NCBI GenBank assembly: GCA_009746045.1
Contig: RPFO01000579.1
Coordinates: 748,660 to 812,659, forward strand
DNA length: 64,000 nt
From: Mesostigma viride
Lineage: Eukaryota; Streptophyta; Mesostigmatophyceae; Mesostigmatales; Mesostigmataceae
Direction of reading: 5' to 3'
Both the position numbers and the translations under genes were made by a program. Shown here piece by piece: positions 12,260 to 24,700 of the stretch. Positions within the stretch are counted from its first letter, which is position 1. The number at the start of each line of letters is the position of its first letter. The notes under the pieces were generated by a model that did not search any database, was not told where the DNA came from, and saw nothing but the letters and a program-made list of their open reading frames with translations.

Positions 12260-15200
12260 CAAGTAAGTAAGTAAGTAAGTAAGAAGTACGTAAGTAAGTG
12301 AGTGAGTGAGTGAGTAAGTGCAAAGGGTGAGTAAGTAAGTACTTGCGTGCCATGGGTGGGGGCATGCCACGGAGGGGCGGGTCAAAGGGTGGCGGTAGAG
12401 GCAAAGGGAGAGCAAAGATGAATGCGGCTGTTCCTGCGGTTTAGAGGGGTGGGCGACAAGACAACAGGGCAGGGGGGAGGAGGAAGGGGGGAAGAAAGGT
12501 GGATGGCGGTGCTGCATGCGGTCGATCCGATGCGTGGGCAGCGAGACAGGAGACAGGAGGCAAGGCATTAGAGCTAAGGGTGGGGCGAGACGGCGAGGAA
12601 TCATGGCAGCAGGTATCTGGTTCCGCGGGGAGATGCAAACAGTACGTAACGCCTCATCTTCGCCGTGGCGCTGATCTGCACTCCCCGCGATCTGTCGGGC
12701 TCGTTGGAGGGTAAACAGCTGTGTCCAACGGCAGGCAAGCGTGCTCAAGACAGTAACATGTCGCATCGCCTCATCTTCTCCGTCGCGTTGATATCTCTTC
12801 AAGGGACTCGTTGGCCTACATGAGGGTGGTTAGGCTCGCTTACCCAGGAATGTAGACCATGTTTTTGTGTTGATGGCCCATCATTTTAAATTGTGCCAAA
12901 AACTTCATTAAGACATTTTGCCTTCGCTTCAAGGGTCTTGCTGGCCTCTAGAAAAGGGCTAGGCAACAACACTACAATAATCATCCCACCTTCTCGATCA
13001 CGTGGATCTTCTCCTCCAGCGACTTGTTGGCCTCCGTCAGCAACCCAATCTCCAGCTTGAGCTTCTCCACCTGACGGCGGTGCTCGATGTCCTGGTAATA
13101 CACCATGCACGGGGATGGCAGCAACAAAACAAGGTGGGAAGGGAGCAGCAAGTGTAAGACAGCAGCAGCAGAAGCAGCGGCAGCAGCGACACCTCGCCCC
13201 GGTGCTCAATGACCTGGTGAAGGAAGTAGGGCAGAAGCCCTCATCAAACGTGGGATGGCGCAAGAAACAGGTGCAAGACGGACCAAGTAATGTAAGAAGA
13301 CAGCGGCAGCAGCATAAGAAGACAGCGGCAGCAGCATAAGAAGACGGCGGCAGCAGAAATACCTCGCGGTGGTGCTAGATGTCCTGGCAGCAGTGCACAA
13401 GTGGGATGACAGGTGGCACGGACGCGGGATGGCAGCAGGGGGTAGTGAAAGGACTAGTATCGATTACTAGCACCATGTGCACTACTAGTATATTACTAGA
13501 GTATAGATCAGGGAGTAGTGTAAGCACGAGTATCGCTATTATCAATAAAACTAGCAACATGTGCACTTCTAGTATATTACTAGAGTATAGAACAGGGAGT
13601 AGTGTAAGCACGAGCATCGCTATTATCAATAAAACTAGCAACATGTGCACGTCTAGTATATTACTAGAGTATAGAACTGCAACACGCACCTTGGTGGCAT
13701 CCTAGTCAGAGAGGGTCAGATAGGGTCGACTCACAAGTGAAAGTGCACTTCACTATAGTTGTGTACTACGAAACAGATGTAGCAAAGCCCTCACCTTGGC
13801 CTCGTCCTTATCGGACAGGTCGGCGATGCCCGCGGCGCGCGCGACCGCGCCCTCCACCTTGGACACCATGACGGGCAGCCGGTTCTCCTTGAGCCGCTCG
13901 ACCGCCGCGTGCATCTTGTTCATGTCGCCCGCGGTCACATGCTGGAGGGACTCAAGCTCGAGGCGCAGGTCGGCATGCAGCTCCGACAGGCGCTTCTGCG
14001 AGAAGAGAAAGAACAGAGGAGGGGAAATGGAATAGGAATTGTGAGGGGGATGGAATAGGAATTGTGAGGGGGATGGAATAGGAATTGTGAGGGCGATGGA
14101 ATAGGAATTGTGAGTATTCAGGTCGGCGTGCAGCTCCGCCAGGCGCTTCTGCAAGGGGAAAAGTACCAAAGGGGAGTTGTTGCACCCAGGAATCGTGGGG
14201 CAAAGGGGGTTGATCTACACATCACACAAAGAAGTCCCGTGTGACGCTCCGACAGGCGCTTCTGGCGATGGAGGAAAGAAGCCGGGGCTTGACGGAAGGA
14301 TAGGGGTCTAGGAGTACGAATAAGAGCAGGTTGGCGTGCAGCGCGGATAAATTAAAAGCACGTTAATGCATCACTTGGGTATCAATAATAAGCACTGATA
14401 GGAGCTTCTATCAAGGGGAGTCATCACGGGTGTTATCAGTTGAAGGAATAATGGGGAAATAGGGGGGGGGGGGGGGGGGGGGGGGGAATAAGAGGGAAAT
14501 AGGGGGGGAATGCGCACCCACCTCGTACACCCGCGCGAGCTCCCTCTCCTTCTCCTCGTATTTCCGCTTGAGCCCCTCATCTGAGAAGCGGAGGTGCTTG
14601 TTGATGACAAACCTGCAAGGCAAGAAGGATCGTGGTCGGGACCCAATCGTAAGGAGTGAGCACCGATGGGAGGTAATGGAAGCACAGGAGTGAGCACCGA
14701 TGGGCGGCTTAGCCGAGGTTCGCAGGCTACTCACTGGAAGGTGCTGGTGGATCACAAACCTACCAGGCGAGGCGTACATAAGAAGCGCCAGCTAGGGAAC
14801 CCAAGGCTCGGTGCTTATAATGCGGTTCTAAACATGTGATCTTGATCGTGCGACAGCGCTGGCATGCCTGCCGTAGAGGTCCTTTCCCATAGTACTTGAG
14901 ACGGCGGGAAGGGCACCAATGGCTGCACATATATGCATCAGGTATTGGTGCCCTCACATAGTATAACTTATAAACTTAGTATAGCTTATAACTTAGTACA
15001 AGATTGATCAGGGGCGTACAACTGGGATGTACGGCCGGACAAGAAACACTAAACAGCCCTAGTTATAACGGACACTCTACTATCATGCTCCTGCATCTTT
15101 CACCAAGCATACATTAGCCACCCGCGCCAACCTTAAGGTACTTTGGATAGTATACCGAAGCTTATACCTATAACGCGACAGCCATGGATACATACTAGTA

Positions 15201-18200
15201 GCAGGCTAACAGGTTCCGTACACACAAACACATGAGCAGCCTGCTCGAGAACGTGAGGTGCTTGGGTCACGCGACAGCCATACGTATTAGTAGCAGCCTA
15301 ACAGGTTCCGTGCACACACACACACATAAGCAGCCCGCTCTACAACGCGAGGTAGATCGGATGATACACCAAAGTTTATGCTAATACCTATCATACGGCA
15401 GGCTCCCTACACGTACATGAGCAGCCCGCTCTTCAGGGCAAGAAGGGGCTTCAGGTCCTCCGGCGTCCGCGGCAACAGTTGCGCGGCATATCTCGCAAAA
15501 TCATCTGCAAACATGGCAAGCACACAAGCACACACACAAACGTTAAAAAAAAAGACAGACGTGCACACACACAAAGAAGCACACGCGCACGCATGCACAC
15601 ACCAAACGACATAAAGAAGCTGCAAGGCACCAAACCAGCTCCTGGTAGGGTCTTAATGCATGGACCAGGCAGCAAATGGGTGCAGGCAGGCGGGTTCCAG
15701 ACTGGCCCACGAAGGGTTGAAGGCAGCTGTATGGCATCGTCCTGGTCACATAAACTAATGACCTGAAATGCCATACATATTTGTTCATCAAGCATTGCTA
15801 CCCATGCGCACAACGTGCCCGCCACCCGGTTAGATGCTCGCATGCCCACCAATACTTGGTCTCGGCGGCCCACACCTCATGATGAATGAAGTAGCTAATA
15901 CCGCGTAGATTGCTTATCGAACCAAATCTTTCACTGCGACATGACCTCATTATGCTGCACATTGTATGGGTCTTGTTGATGTTGCTAGGGCCAGCAATAG
16001 AGGAGCGGACTGCCAGCGGAGGCATCAAGACAGGCGTCATGACCTCATGACGCTGGCACGGCACTCTGACCATACGAGACGGTGCACAGGACATCATGTA
16101 AACCGTTCGTAACTAACTCGAACATGGCATGACGTGGACCGCTCACAACTCCAAACCACACTAAAAATAGGGTATAACACGACGCCATGCCAATGAAGGC
16201 ATACGGTACACCGCCGCCATGTCGGCAATCTCGGTCGACATGTGACGTGCCGATAAGGATGCAGAGTGAACACCACTTTTTGTTTGTTTGTTTGTTTGTT
16301 TGTCTGTTTGTTTGTTTGTTTGTTTGTTTGTTTGTTTGTTTGTTTGTTTGTTTGTTTGTTTGTTTGTTTGTTTGTTTGTTTGTTTGTTTGTTTGTTTGTT
16401 TGTTTGTTTGTTTGTTTGTTTGTTTGTTTGTTTGTTTGTTTGTTTGTTTGTTTGTTTGTTTGTTTGTTTGTTTGTTTGTTTGTTTGTTTGTTTGTTTGTT
16501 TGTTTGTTTGTTTGTTTGTTTGTTTGTTTGTTTGTTTGTTTGTTTGTTGTTTGTTTGTTTGTTTGTTTGTTTGTTTGTTTGTTTGTTTGTTTGTTTGTTT
16601 GTTGTTTGTTTGTTTGTTTGTTTGTTTGTTTGTTTTGTTTGTTTTTTTTGTTTGTTTGTTTGTTTGTTTGTTTGTTTGTTTGTTTGTTTGTTTGTTTGTT
16701 TGTTTGTTTGTTTGTTTGTTTGTTTGTTTGTTTGTTTGTTTGTTTGTTTGTTTGTTTGTTTGTTTGTTTGTTTGTTTGTTTGTTTGTTTGTTTGTTTGTT
16801 TGTTTGTTTGTTTGTTTGTTTGTTTGTTTGTTTGTTTGTTTGTTTGTTTGTTTGTTTGTTTGTTTGTTTGTTTGTTTGTTTGTTTGTTTGTTTGTTTTTG
16901 TTTGTTTGTTTGTTTGTTTGTTTGTTTGTTTGTTGTTTGTTTGTTTGTTTGTTTGTTTGTTTGTTTGTTTGTTTGTTTGTTTGTTTGTTTGTTTGTTTGT
17001 TTGTTTGTTTGTTTGTTTGTTTGTTTGTTTGTTTGTTTGTTTTGTTTGTTTGTTTGTTTGTTTGTTTGTTTGTTTGTTTGTTTGTTTGTTTGTTTGTTTG
17101 TTTGTTTGTTTGTTTGTTTGTTTGTTTGTTTGTTTGTTTGTTTGTTTGTTTGTTTGTTTGTTTGTTTGTTTGTTTGTTTGTTTGTTTGTTTGTTTGTTTG
17201 TTTGTTTGTTTGTTTGTTTGTTTGTTGTTTGTTTGTTTGTTTGTTTGTTTGTTTGTTTGTTTGTTTGTTTGTTTGTTTGTTTGTTTGTTTGTTTGTTTGT
17301 TTGTTTGTTTGTTTGTTTGTTTGTTTGTTTGTTTGTTTGTTTGTTTGTTTGTTTGTTTGTTTGTTTGTTTGTTTGTTGTTTGTTTGTTTGTTTGTTTGTT
17401 TGTTTGTTTGTTTGTTTGTTTGTTTGTTTGTTTGTTTGTTTGTTGTTTGTTTGTTTGTTTGTTTGTTTGTTTGTTTGTTTGTTTGTTTGTTTGTTTGTTT
17501 GTTTGTTTGTTTGTTTGTTTGTTTGTTTGTTTGTTTGTTTGTTTGTTTGTTTGTTTGTTTGTTTGTTGTTTGTTGTTTGTTTGTTTGTTTGTTTGTTTGT
17601 TTGTTTGTTTGTTTGTTTGTTTGTTTGTTTGTTTGTTTGTTTGTTTGTTTGTTTGTTTGTTTGTTTGTTTGTTTGTTTGTTTGTTTGTTTGATTTTCGAT
17701 TCCCACCGCCACAATGTCGGACGACTTGCAATATAAACCTAAAGCTAAATGCGATGTTAGGATAAGCGTGTGCACATATGATGCTATGTGCTTATGTGCA
17801 GGAGGCCTCACCTATGTCCACGGTCGCAATGTCGGTCGACTTCTCATTCGCGGGCGTGCTCAGCCCGCCCTTGCGCATGGACTGTGGGAAGCGACGACGT
17901 TGTCGTGAGCACGGCGCGAGCCACATCGGCGTTGAACCACGCAGAATTAATTTGTTAGCAATCTAGATTCGCGCCCAGGGACGGTGGACAGCGGCGGTCG
18001 GGGGCACGGCAAACCAACCACAATGGCCGCCTTGGACAGATGGAAGAACCGCATTGGCCGCATGGGACAGATGGATGGACCGCATGGGCCACATCGGACA
18101 GAGGGACAGATGAACCGAATAGGACGCATCGGACAGAGGGACAGATGAACCGAATAGGACGCATCGGACAGAGGGACAGATGAACCGAATAGGACGCATC

Positions 18201-21200
18201 GGACAGAGGGACAGATGAACCGAATAGGACGCATCGGACAGATGGGCAGATTAACCGCGTTGGCAGCCTCGGACAGATGGACAGATAAACCACATTTGGA
18301 GCATTGGGCAGATGGACAGATGAACCCCATTGGCCCCATTGGACAAATGGACAGATAAACCACATGGGCGTTGGACCACACAGAAAGGGTTAACACTTTC
18401 CTTGCGCATGGACGGCCGGGGAACCGTAGGGTGACAGGTGGTGGCTCAATGTTCCCTTCCAGCACAGCAAACACTCCATTCCATTCCAGCATAGAAACCA
18501 CGCAGCAATGTCGGACAGTTCCATTTGCAAGCGCGTGATGCACCCCGCGTTGTTACGTGCCCAACACGCAGATCACACGGCTGACCCATTCACACGTGCT
18601 TAACAGCCGCGGTGCGCGTAAGCAGAGTAGCAGGATGCCGTGGTGTGCAGCAAAGTGCTAGTCAGATCATTACTAACTGGAGTTAGTCTTGTCAGTCAAC
18701 GTAATTCAGGGAAGGTCAGTATGATTCGATTTGCCGGTCGCACTCCTTGGCGCAGTGCCGGGGTTTGTAGCCATAATGTTGTACTACCATGCTTTAGTTA
18801 CCCACATGTCACTGCATGCGATATTACTTTTGGAAGGGGTGCGGCACTAGTCCCTGTGAGACTAATTTCTGCAGTTAACGGTGGCTTACCTGCGTCGATA
18901 CTGGCAAGTAGAGTCGAACCACAGCGGAGAACGATATGAGCACCCGACCGTTGACAGTTCAGACCACGGCTTCAATCGACCGCTCACCTCATTAGAACAG
19001 ACGCTGTATATGTTTGGGCTTAGAACAGGGTGGTATTCGCTATAGCATACACCTCACCTCCCACAGCACCGCTCACCTACGGTAGAACCACGCTTTCTGT
19101 ATTTGGACTTCTGCCACCCACCCACAACATATTTATAGACTACTATACCTCCCCCCACGCGTTCTTTACAGCACACACCTCACCTCCCATAACGCTGCTC
19201 ACCTCGGTGTATACAACGCTGTGTTTGTTTGGGCTTACTACATCTGTACGGGAACATACATCTCACCGCTCACAGAACCACTTACGTCGGTGAAGTAGAG
19301 CTTTGTGTTCTTGGGCTTACAACAGGTATACTATCTGCTTTATAACATGTATACTATACCTCAGTGTAGTAGAGCTTTGTGTACTTGGACTTTTGCCACC
19401 CGCCCGCGATGTATTCGTCGCTGTAGTCCCAGTCCTCGGCGACGCCACTCTTGATGCCGTACCTGTCGCCGGGAGCATGGAAAGAGCGCAGGGGACGTGG
19501 CACGTCAGGCTAAGGTCATCTTTACTGACCATCCGAAGTAGCCGGCACAGGCAATACACATATATATAGGTGACAGGCAAAGGTGCTCCTCAGTAGCTGG
19601 CAGTACACGTGGCAGGGTGACACCATCCTTGATGCCGCACCAGCGGGATTGAAAAGTTATTCTTAAAAAAGAAAGAAAGGGGAAAAAGGGCATTCTTGGA
19701 AATATGTCTCACAAAAATGGCATAAGATCATCCTGGAGCATGCCGCTGCATGCAAACCCATGGGCACAGAGGTGGCCCCTTGACAGCGACATGAAAAACT
19801 GAATGTATCCCAGGGCAGTGAGTCAGCCCGTTCCGCCTGTCATGACACAAGGCTGACACGCGCGCTCTGCCCATCATGACTAAAGGCTGCGGGCTTTCGA
19901 ATACCATCGTGGAAATGTTTCTCACAAAAGTACTGCTACAAATTATCCGTTTGTCTCTTAGAATGTGTGCACCGCCTGTCAGGACAGAAGGCTGTCTGAT
20001 CTGCAAGATCAAGGTCGGGGTCGGAGAGAGAAAGACATGGGCTGTGTGATATCGCCCGATGCAGCGAGACATGTATGAGATATGAGATATGAGATATGAG
20101 ATATGAGATATGAGATATGAGATATGAGATATGAGATATGAGATATGAGATATGAGATATGAGATATGAGATGTGAGATATGAGATATGAGATATGAGAT
20201 GTGAGATATGAGATATGAGATATGAGATGTGAGATATGAGATATGAGATATGAGATATGAGATATGAGACATCTATGAGACATCTATGAGACAGACATCG
20301 CCCGATGCAGCGAGACATATGAGAGATATGAGACATCTATGAGACATGCCTGTCTTATATGGGCGGGAAAGCATGCCCGCGTGCACGAGCGCAGAAATGA
20401 ATCGCGCATCAGCGGAGCGAAGTAGGGGACCACCGCGCACAGACCACGAGGGCGGAGCGAAGTAGGGACATGCTACTACGGTCCATTCGAAAAAAATAAA
20501 ACACCTGCATGCGTGCCTTGTGCAGCTCAATGGGCACCACCAGACTTTGTTCGCGGGTGTGCATTTCTTATTGGGTTAGAAGCAGCGTTTGGGGCGCCCA
20601 CTCACCAGTCGGACGAGAGAACTTTGACGTCAAAATGCTTGTAGAAGGGGTTACGCGCATCATTACCCTGTTGTGGCACAATGTATGCAGAAGGGTAACA
20701 ATATTAGTAAACTTACTATAGACTTCCAGAGCTTGGTATTAGAAGGGGTCTCTCTATGACAGTATTAGTTGGATTACTACATACTACCAGTATTTGTAAT
20801 CAGAAGGGGTCTCTCTATAACAGTATTAGTTAGATTACTACATACTACCAGTATTCGTAATCAGAAGGGGTTCCTACATAATAATACAAATGGGATTACT
20901 ATACGCTGCCAGTATTTGTAATCAGACCGAGCCCCTCGCCTCGTTGCCCTATTCCAGCACTACTGCATATGCAGAAGTATAAGAAAACTGAGGTTCCAAC
21001 ATACTGCCAGTGTGTATATTCAGAACTAACGCGAGAGCATATTCAGTAAGGGTTCCGCACAAGGGCCCCGGGGAGGGCAAACACCCCACCAACTTCATCT
21101 ACTCCCTCACGCATCACAAGTTTATCGACAATGGTGGCCAGCCTACCTCCGTCGCCTGCTGGTCGGGAAAGTAGAACCGCACACCCTACCTCCTAAAAAT

Positions 21201-21702
21201 AAATTAGAACCGTTGCATTCTTTTGATCACTATCAAGCTAATGGTGTACTGGTATATCAACAGCCCTACCCCACCCTACCTCCGTCGCCTGCTGGTCGGG
21301 GAAGTAGAACCGCATCCACGGTGTCGGGGCCGCCTGGACCCCGATCGACCGCACGTCCGCCCGGCCCTCGCCCGGGCCCGCGCCGGCCCCGTCCCCGTCC
21401 CTGCCGGCCTCCCCTTCCCTCCCTGGCGACAAAAAACCTTCCCGCCGGCGGGCACTCATTGGAGAGGGTGACGTCGCCGACGGACTTCCCCTCTGGGAAA
21501 TGGGCGTGTCTCGTTGGGACGAGTCCCCGGCCCCGTACACGCGGTCCCTGTACCCGTGGCCCACGTTCGTGGGCCGCATGATCCGGTTCTGGGGCTGGGG
21601 GCTCGCGGGCCCCTTGCTAGGGGAGAGGTTGCCCGGCGCGGTGGATGGCCGGTTGGAGTCATCGGGAGGCTGTGAACGGGTGGTGATCGGGGGCAGCAGC
21701 AT
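658..21702 (-). CDS. Multi-exon coiled-coil protein gene, 3' end beyond left edge
   Basis: Eighteen exons can be joined on the minus strand, all with AG acceptors and GT donors and matching phases: 21280-21702, 20606-20667, 19360-19462, 17812-17881, 15417-15504, 14522-14612, 13795-13995, 12990-13091, 11927-12061, 10140-10344, 9477-9625, 7824-7880, 6715-6824, 5727-5770, 4118-4608, 2247-2378, 1862-1933, 658-894. They total 2772 nt (924 codons) without a stop. The ATG at 21702 is the first in the first exon; an upstream exon is not excluded. The N-terminal 110 residues are Ser/Pro/Gly-rich. A folded stretch with SSDWYGIKSG and YIAGGWQKSKY follows, then a coiled coil from about residue 265 to 540 (LRFSDEGLKRKYEEKEREL; LEKQQLDNEITMLKE), a segment with IEDVVTLACERLSLALG, an Ala/Ser-rich exon, and a last exon reading LREIKNYTSPPPEVLY. 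That last exon faintly recalls the dynein heavy-chain stalk. I do not recognise the protein; a cytoskeletal or ciliary role is only a guess. The splice model is well supported. Confidence 0.75.
955..1245 (-). repeat. Echoes of the exon 658-894 acceptor end
   Basis: On the minus strand, 958-994 reads ATCTTACCGTAACTGCGAGA and on to AACTAC, a diverged copy of the exon start that codes ILPQLREIKNY. A weaker one is at 1205-1240. Confidence 0.6.
2911..3205. repeat. 55-bp minisatellite, about 5 copies
   Basis: TGTCGACGAG recurs at 2911, 2966, 3021, (3076), 3131 and 3186, with the whole 55-bp unit nearly identical each time. Confidence 0.9.
3846..4117. repeat. 22-bp minisatellite abutting the donor of exon 4118-4608
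   Basis: About 12 copies of a unit with CTTACAGCCTTCCCTCCCCT. The exon border itself reads CAGCCTTACCTCCACGG, so the array looks like an amplified copy of the splice junction. Confidence 0.85.
4611..4857. repeat. GGGT / GTGTGG microsatellite
   Basis: Pure TGGG repeats, then GTGGGT-type repeats, directly next to the acceptor of exon 4118-4608. On the gene strand this is a pyrimidine-rich CCCA/CCCACA tract. Confidence 0.95.
4861..4965. repeat. 30-bp minisatellite, about 3.5 copies
   Basis: GGTACCTGGTCAGCATAGGG recurs at a 30-bp spacing. Confidence 0.85.
5143..5277. repeat. 10-bp satellite (GAGGCATAAT)n
   Basis: About 12 copies, some with C or A changes. Confidence 0.9.
6428..6522. repeat. 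22-bp repeat in alternating variants
   Basis: AAGTCTATTAGGAAGAGG occurs four times, alternately followed by AAAC and GCAC. Confidence 0.85.
6915..7345 (-). repeat. Five echoes of the exon 6715-6824 acceptor end
   Basis: The exon border has GACCACGTCCTCGATCTGGT on the plus strand. Diverged copies lie at 6928-6953, 7030-7048, 7170-7185, 7215-7235 and 7313-7342 (for example CGACCACGCCCTTGATTCGG), at irregular spacing inside the adjoining intron. Confidence 0.7.
8257..8473. repeat. 54-bp minisatellite, 4 copies
   Basis: GTTGACTTAATCAAGCATTA begins each copy at 8257, 8311, 8365 and 8419. Confidence 0.95.
8699..8927. repeat. 37-bp minisatellite, about 6 copies
   Basis: AATGAGAATAGCGTGTGC followed by TGGTCTACCAGGTTC. 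CTACCAGGTTC resembles the donor of the neighbouring exon 9477-9625 (TTACCAGGTCC). Confidence 0.9.
8928..9318. repeat. 26-bp minisatellite, about 15 copies
   Basis: CGCCTCCCCATCCTCCAGCG plus TGTTTA, almost perfectly repeated and directly continuing the 37-bp array. Confidence 0.95.
10353..10600. repeat. GAA/TTC trinucleotide repeat next to a splice acceptor
   Basis: About 65 pure GAA copies (10388-10586) flanked by GAC/GAG variants. On the gene (minus) strand it is TTC repeats ending 9 bp before the acceptor at 10345, so it forms the polypyrimidine tract. Confidence 0.95.
11000..11150. repeat. 34-bp minisatellite, about 4 copies
   Basis: GTTCCCTGTCAACACATTAG followed by CCGTCTATCTAGTA. Confidence 0.9.
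11251..11542. repeat. CTAT/CTGT satellite
   Basis: An 8-bp CTATCTGT unit repeated with few changes; all three frames stay open only because of the repeat. Confidence 0.95.
12184..12330. repeat. AAGT microsatellite with AGTG variants
   Basis: GTAAGTAAGTAAGT run in the intron of the coiled-coil gene. GTAAGT is itself a strong donor consensus, but on the non-coding strand here. Confidence 0.95.
13454..13680. repeat. 84-bp minisatellite, about 3 copies
   Basis: CATGTGCAC recurs at 13473, 13558 and 13642, with TAGTATATTACTAGAGTATA in each copy. Confidence 0.9.
14025..14115. repeat. 23-bp minisatellite, 4 copies
   Basis: ATGGAATAGGAATTGTGAGG repeated between the exon 13795-13995 and an echo of its border (GCTCCGCCAGGCGCTTCTGC at 14131-14150). 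Confidence 0.85.
16278..17691. repeat. 1.4-kb TTTG/CAAA microsatellite
   Basis: About 350 copies of TTTG with a few TTG or TTTT slips, filling most of intron 15505-17811 of the coiled-coil gene. All long frames across it are artefacts. Confidence 0.98.
18040..18366. repeat. 36-bp minisatellite, about 9 diverged copies
   Basis: GGACAGATGAACCGAATAGG-type units; the central three or four are nearly identical and the outer ones degenerate. Confidence 0.85.
19040..19330 (-). repeat. Echoes of the exon 19360-19462 donor end
   Basis: The border reads GTAGAGCTTTGTGTACTTGG on the plus strand. Copies are at 19080-19125 (with GACTTCTGCCACCCA), 19205-19235 and 19289-19318 (GTAGAGCTTTGTGTTCTTGG). Confidence 0.75.
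20065..20345. repeat. GAGATAT heptamer satellite
   Basis: About 28 copies of ATGAGAT with GAGATGT variants, then GAGACATCTAT units. Confidence 0.95.
21139..21185 (-). repeat. Echo of the first coding exon's donor
   Basis: CCTCCGTCGCCTGCTGGTCG at 21147-21166 duplicates the exon border at 21279-21298, with GGAAGTAGAACCGCA following in both. Confidence 0.85.
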
Positions 21703-24700
21703 ATATAGTGAACGGTATATAGTGAGCGTATATAGTTAACGGGTGGTGATCGGGGGCAGCAGCGTCCGTATGGATCAGTGTTAGCAGCGATGTAGTCGCA
21801 GTAGAAGTCCTTGTAGGAAAGGTTGAAAAATAATAGTGGTGGTGGTGGTGGTGGTGGTGGTGGTGGTTGTGGTTGTGGTTGTGGTTGTGGTTGTGGTTGT
21901 GGTTGTGGTTGTGGTGGTTGTGGTTGTGGTTGTGGTTGTGGTTGTGGTTGTGGTTGTGGTTGTGGTTGTGGTTGTGGTTGTGGTTGTGGTTGTGGTTGTG
22001 GTGGTGGTTGTTGTTGTGGTTGTGGTTGTGGTTGTGGTTGTGGTTGTGGTTGTGGTTGTGGTTGTGGTTGTGGTTGTGGTTGTGGTTGTGGTTGTGGTTG
22101 TGGTGGTGGTGGTGGTGGTGGTGGTGGTGGTGATAGTAGTTGGAGTGTGTGAGTGTGTGTGGAGGATGGTGAGTTGGTTAGGTCGGAGGCCTGGTGTTAG
22201 CGGCTGTGGATTCGGCGGTTGTGCGGTAATGGCATAGATGAGGCGGGTGGGCAGCATTGGGCTTCTCCATTGGTTGGTTGGTTGGTTGGGGGAGGGGGGG
22301 GGGGGGCATTGTGAAATAAAAAACAGTTTCAGTTTCTTGTGAAAATATAATGGGGCTTCAAGATGGGAAGGGGGGAGGGGGGGGGGGGGGGGGGGGGTTA
22401 GGGAGCCCCTGAGGCGGTGGTAGTCCGCACTGTGCGCTTAACCCACTACCTATAGACTAGCAGGTAGAGGTGGTCATTGCACTGAAAGCTAATCTGCCCA
22501 GGCTGCCGTCATGACAAGCACTGCACTGCAACAACTTCCTGCGACAACAACTTCCTGCGACAACAATTTCCTGCGACGGTAACTTCCTGCGACAATTACT
22601 TCATTGGAGCAGCGCCTCTGCATTTTTGTGTGCCGTTTGCGGCCTTGTGTTCCTTTTCATGTCACACCTGGACCAGCGAAAAATACCTCTGACCCTGAAC
22701 TTTGAACACCCCCAAACTCCAGGCACCTACAGGCACCCACCTTGTCCGACCGGCCAAAACAGGCTTGGAGCTGTCACCTACACTCCTTAAAACAATTCTA
22801 TCTTATTGGTAAGAGTCTGGAAAGACTAAAAATATAGGGATCAAAACTGTTCGTGGAGGTAAAAAAAGAATCATAATATCTAAACATCGGGAATCTCAAA
22901 GTTGGGTGTAGGAGTATAGTATGACATGTCTGTCGTGTAGCAGTTGTAACACCAGAAGCCTCCGCATTTTCCCTATGCACTTGTCATTGTCAGCAACAGG
23001 ACTCTGTTTCCTTTCATGTGCTGTGAGTCAGGTCGCCATTTGGTGAATGCTGGCATGAAATATTATACGGTAGCGTGACCGATTTCCGCAGCGTGGTCAT
23101 TGCTTTCACAAACATGTCACAATACACAAGCCCAGATAAATGAAATTGGCGTGTCGGGTGTGCAAATTTTCAAGTGCCTATCTATGGGCTTCCCAGCGCA
23201 CACAGGGCACGCAGTTGTTACCACACGTCAGCTAGGTCGCCACGCCAGCAAGGGAGCCCAGGGCGTGTTGCCCATGCACTCATTCATGCCCGACACACAG
23301 CTTGCCCACTTGATGAATGCAAGCACCAAAATATCTCAGCAAGCCACCCTGGCATTTGTAAACGCACTCATTCATACGGCAGGAAAAATCGACGTTCACA
23401 TCCCCCCTGTCCTTCCGGCTACGTTACAGTGCCGTTCATGTCAACCATTGCATCGCGAAGGTAACCCAGGGGCGCCGAGCACGCCTAAAAATAAAGCGGG
23501 GCAAAATGTCACTTATCAACAGCGCTATGCTTACAAGCTTAGAACTCTGTCCCCCCATTCACAACCGCCCCCCAGCAGTGACCATCGCGAGATAATTAAT
23601 TCGCGATACCTCGTGCCGAGAGGTCCACGAGAAATGCCGCGGACAGTGGTAAATGAAAGAAGACCATTGCATTGATTGCAAGCACAAGATAATTAACGGC
23701 TTGTCCCGATGAAACTAGACGGTTGCATGCATGGATATCATATTGATCATAACGACGGTTATAAATAAGCGACCAGGTATAAATATAGCTCGAGATCCGT
23801 GGACGAACGACAAGCGAGGGCGCTGCCTTTAAGCCTGTATTGTAACGTGAACTTACTTGCACATGTACACGCGGCAGAAATCCCAATTTGACCGCGTAGC
23901 TCATGGCTGTCTTCTGCGACTCGGCGCAGAGCGTAAATCAGATTAGATTCCTTCTTCGAGTCGGAATGCCGTTGCGTCCAATTCTCAGTTCCTATGGCGC
24001 GCGCGCCTGCAACAAACTTCCTGGGCTTGCTCCATGTGATCAAGTTTAAGTTCAGTTGAATCTATCGTCATATTTTCGTGAATTTACGTCGAAGTCCTGC
24101 CCCACATCCCATGAAACCCATTTACCGCGACTTAGCCGAATTACCGCAGTTGGCCTCCATGGCCTGTGTGTTGGGGAAAATGGTAACGTCTAAGAGCAAC
24201 GTTCCACGCCCAGCGTACGGACTATTTTTACATGCGTCGCGTGTCGCCACTCGCCTCAGTCTGCGCGTGCAGGTCTGTCAACTGCCATGGAGCCGCTTTC
24301 CTACTACCCATAATGGGCGCCGCGCCGTAAATTGTGCAGAACAAAGCCAGGAGCCATAAAAAGTTAATACCAATTAAATCACTTCAAATAGTAATTAGTA
24401 GAATCTCCGCCTAGTAATTACTATCTGCTGGCCCATGTGCGGCGTGGGCCTCAACAACAACAACAACAACTATCTACAGTGCCGTAAGCGGAACCGCCCA
24501 CACAACAACAACAACAACAAACAACTAGGCGGGTCTGCGGCTGCGCGTTTACTTGTTAGGCATTCGTTTAGCTCAGCATTTTACTTGGCTGGACCCTGGC
24601 GCTCCGGCAAATTGCAGCTTCCAGCGTGTCGATCCCGGCCACTTGGTTTCCCGTATGACATGGCGATGGAGCAGAGATCCCCCCATGTGCAACAGTTCGG

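Noticed and set aside
16045-17811. Open frames of 480-590 codons on both strands
   Set aside because: They exist only because TTTG/CAAA repeats contain no stops in any frame.
20009-20336. Ser/His/Ile repeat protein on the minus strand
   Set aside because: It is a translation of the GAGATAT heptamer satellite.
23100-23675. 191-codon plus-strand frame
   Set aside because: Composition is unremarkable, it lacks recognisable motifs and splice partners, and a shadow of similar length could arise by chance.
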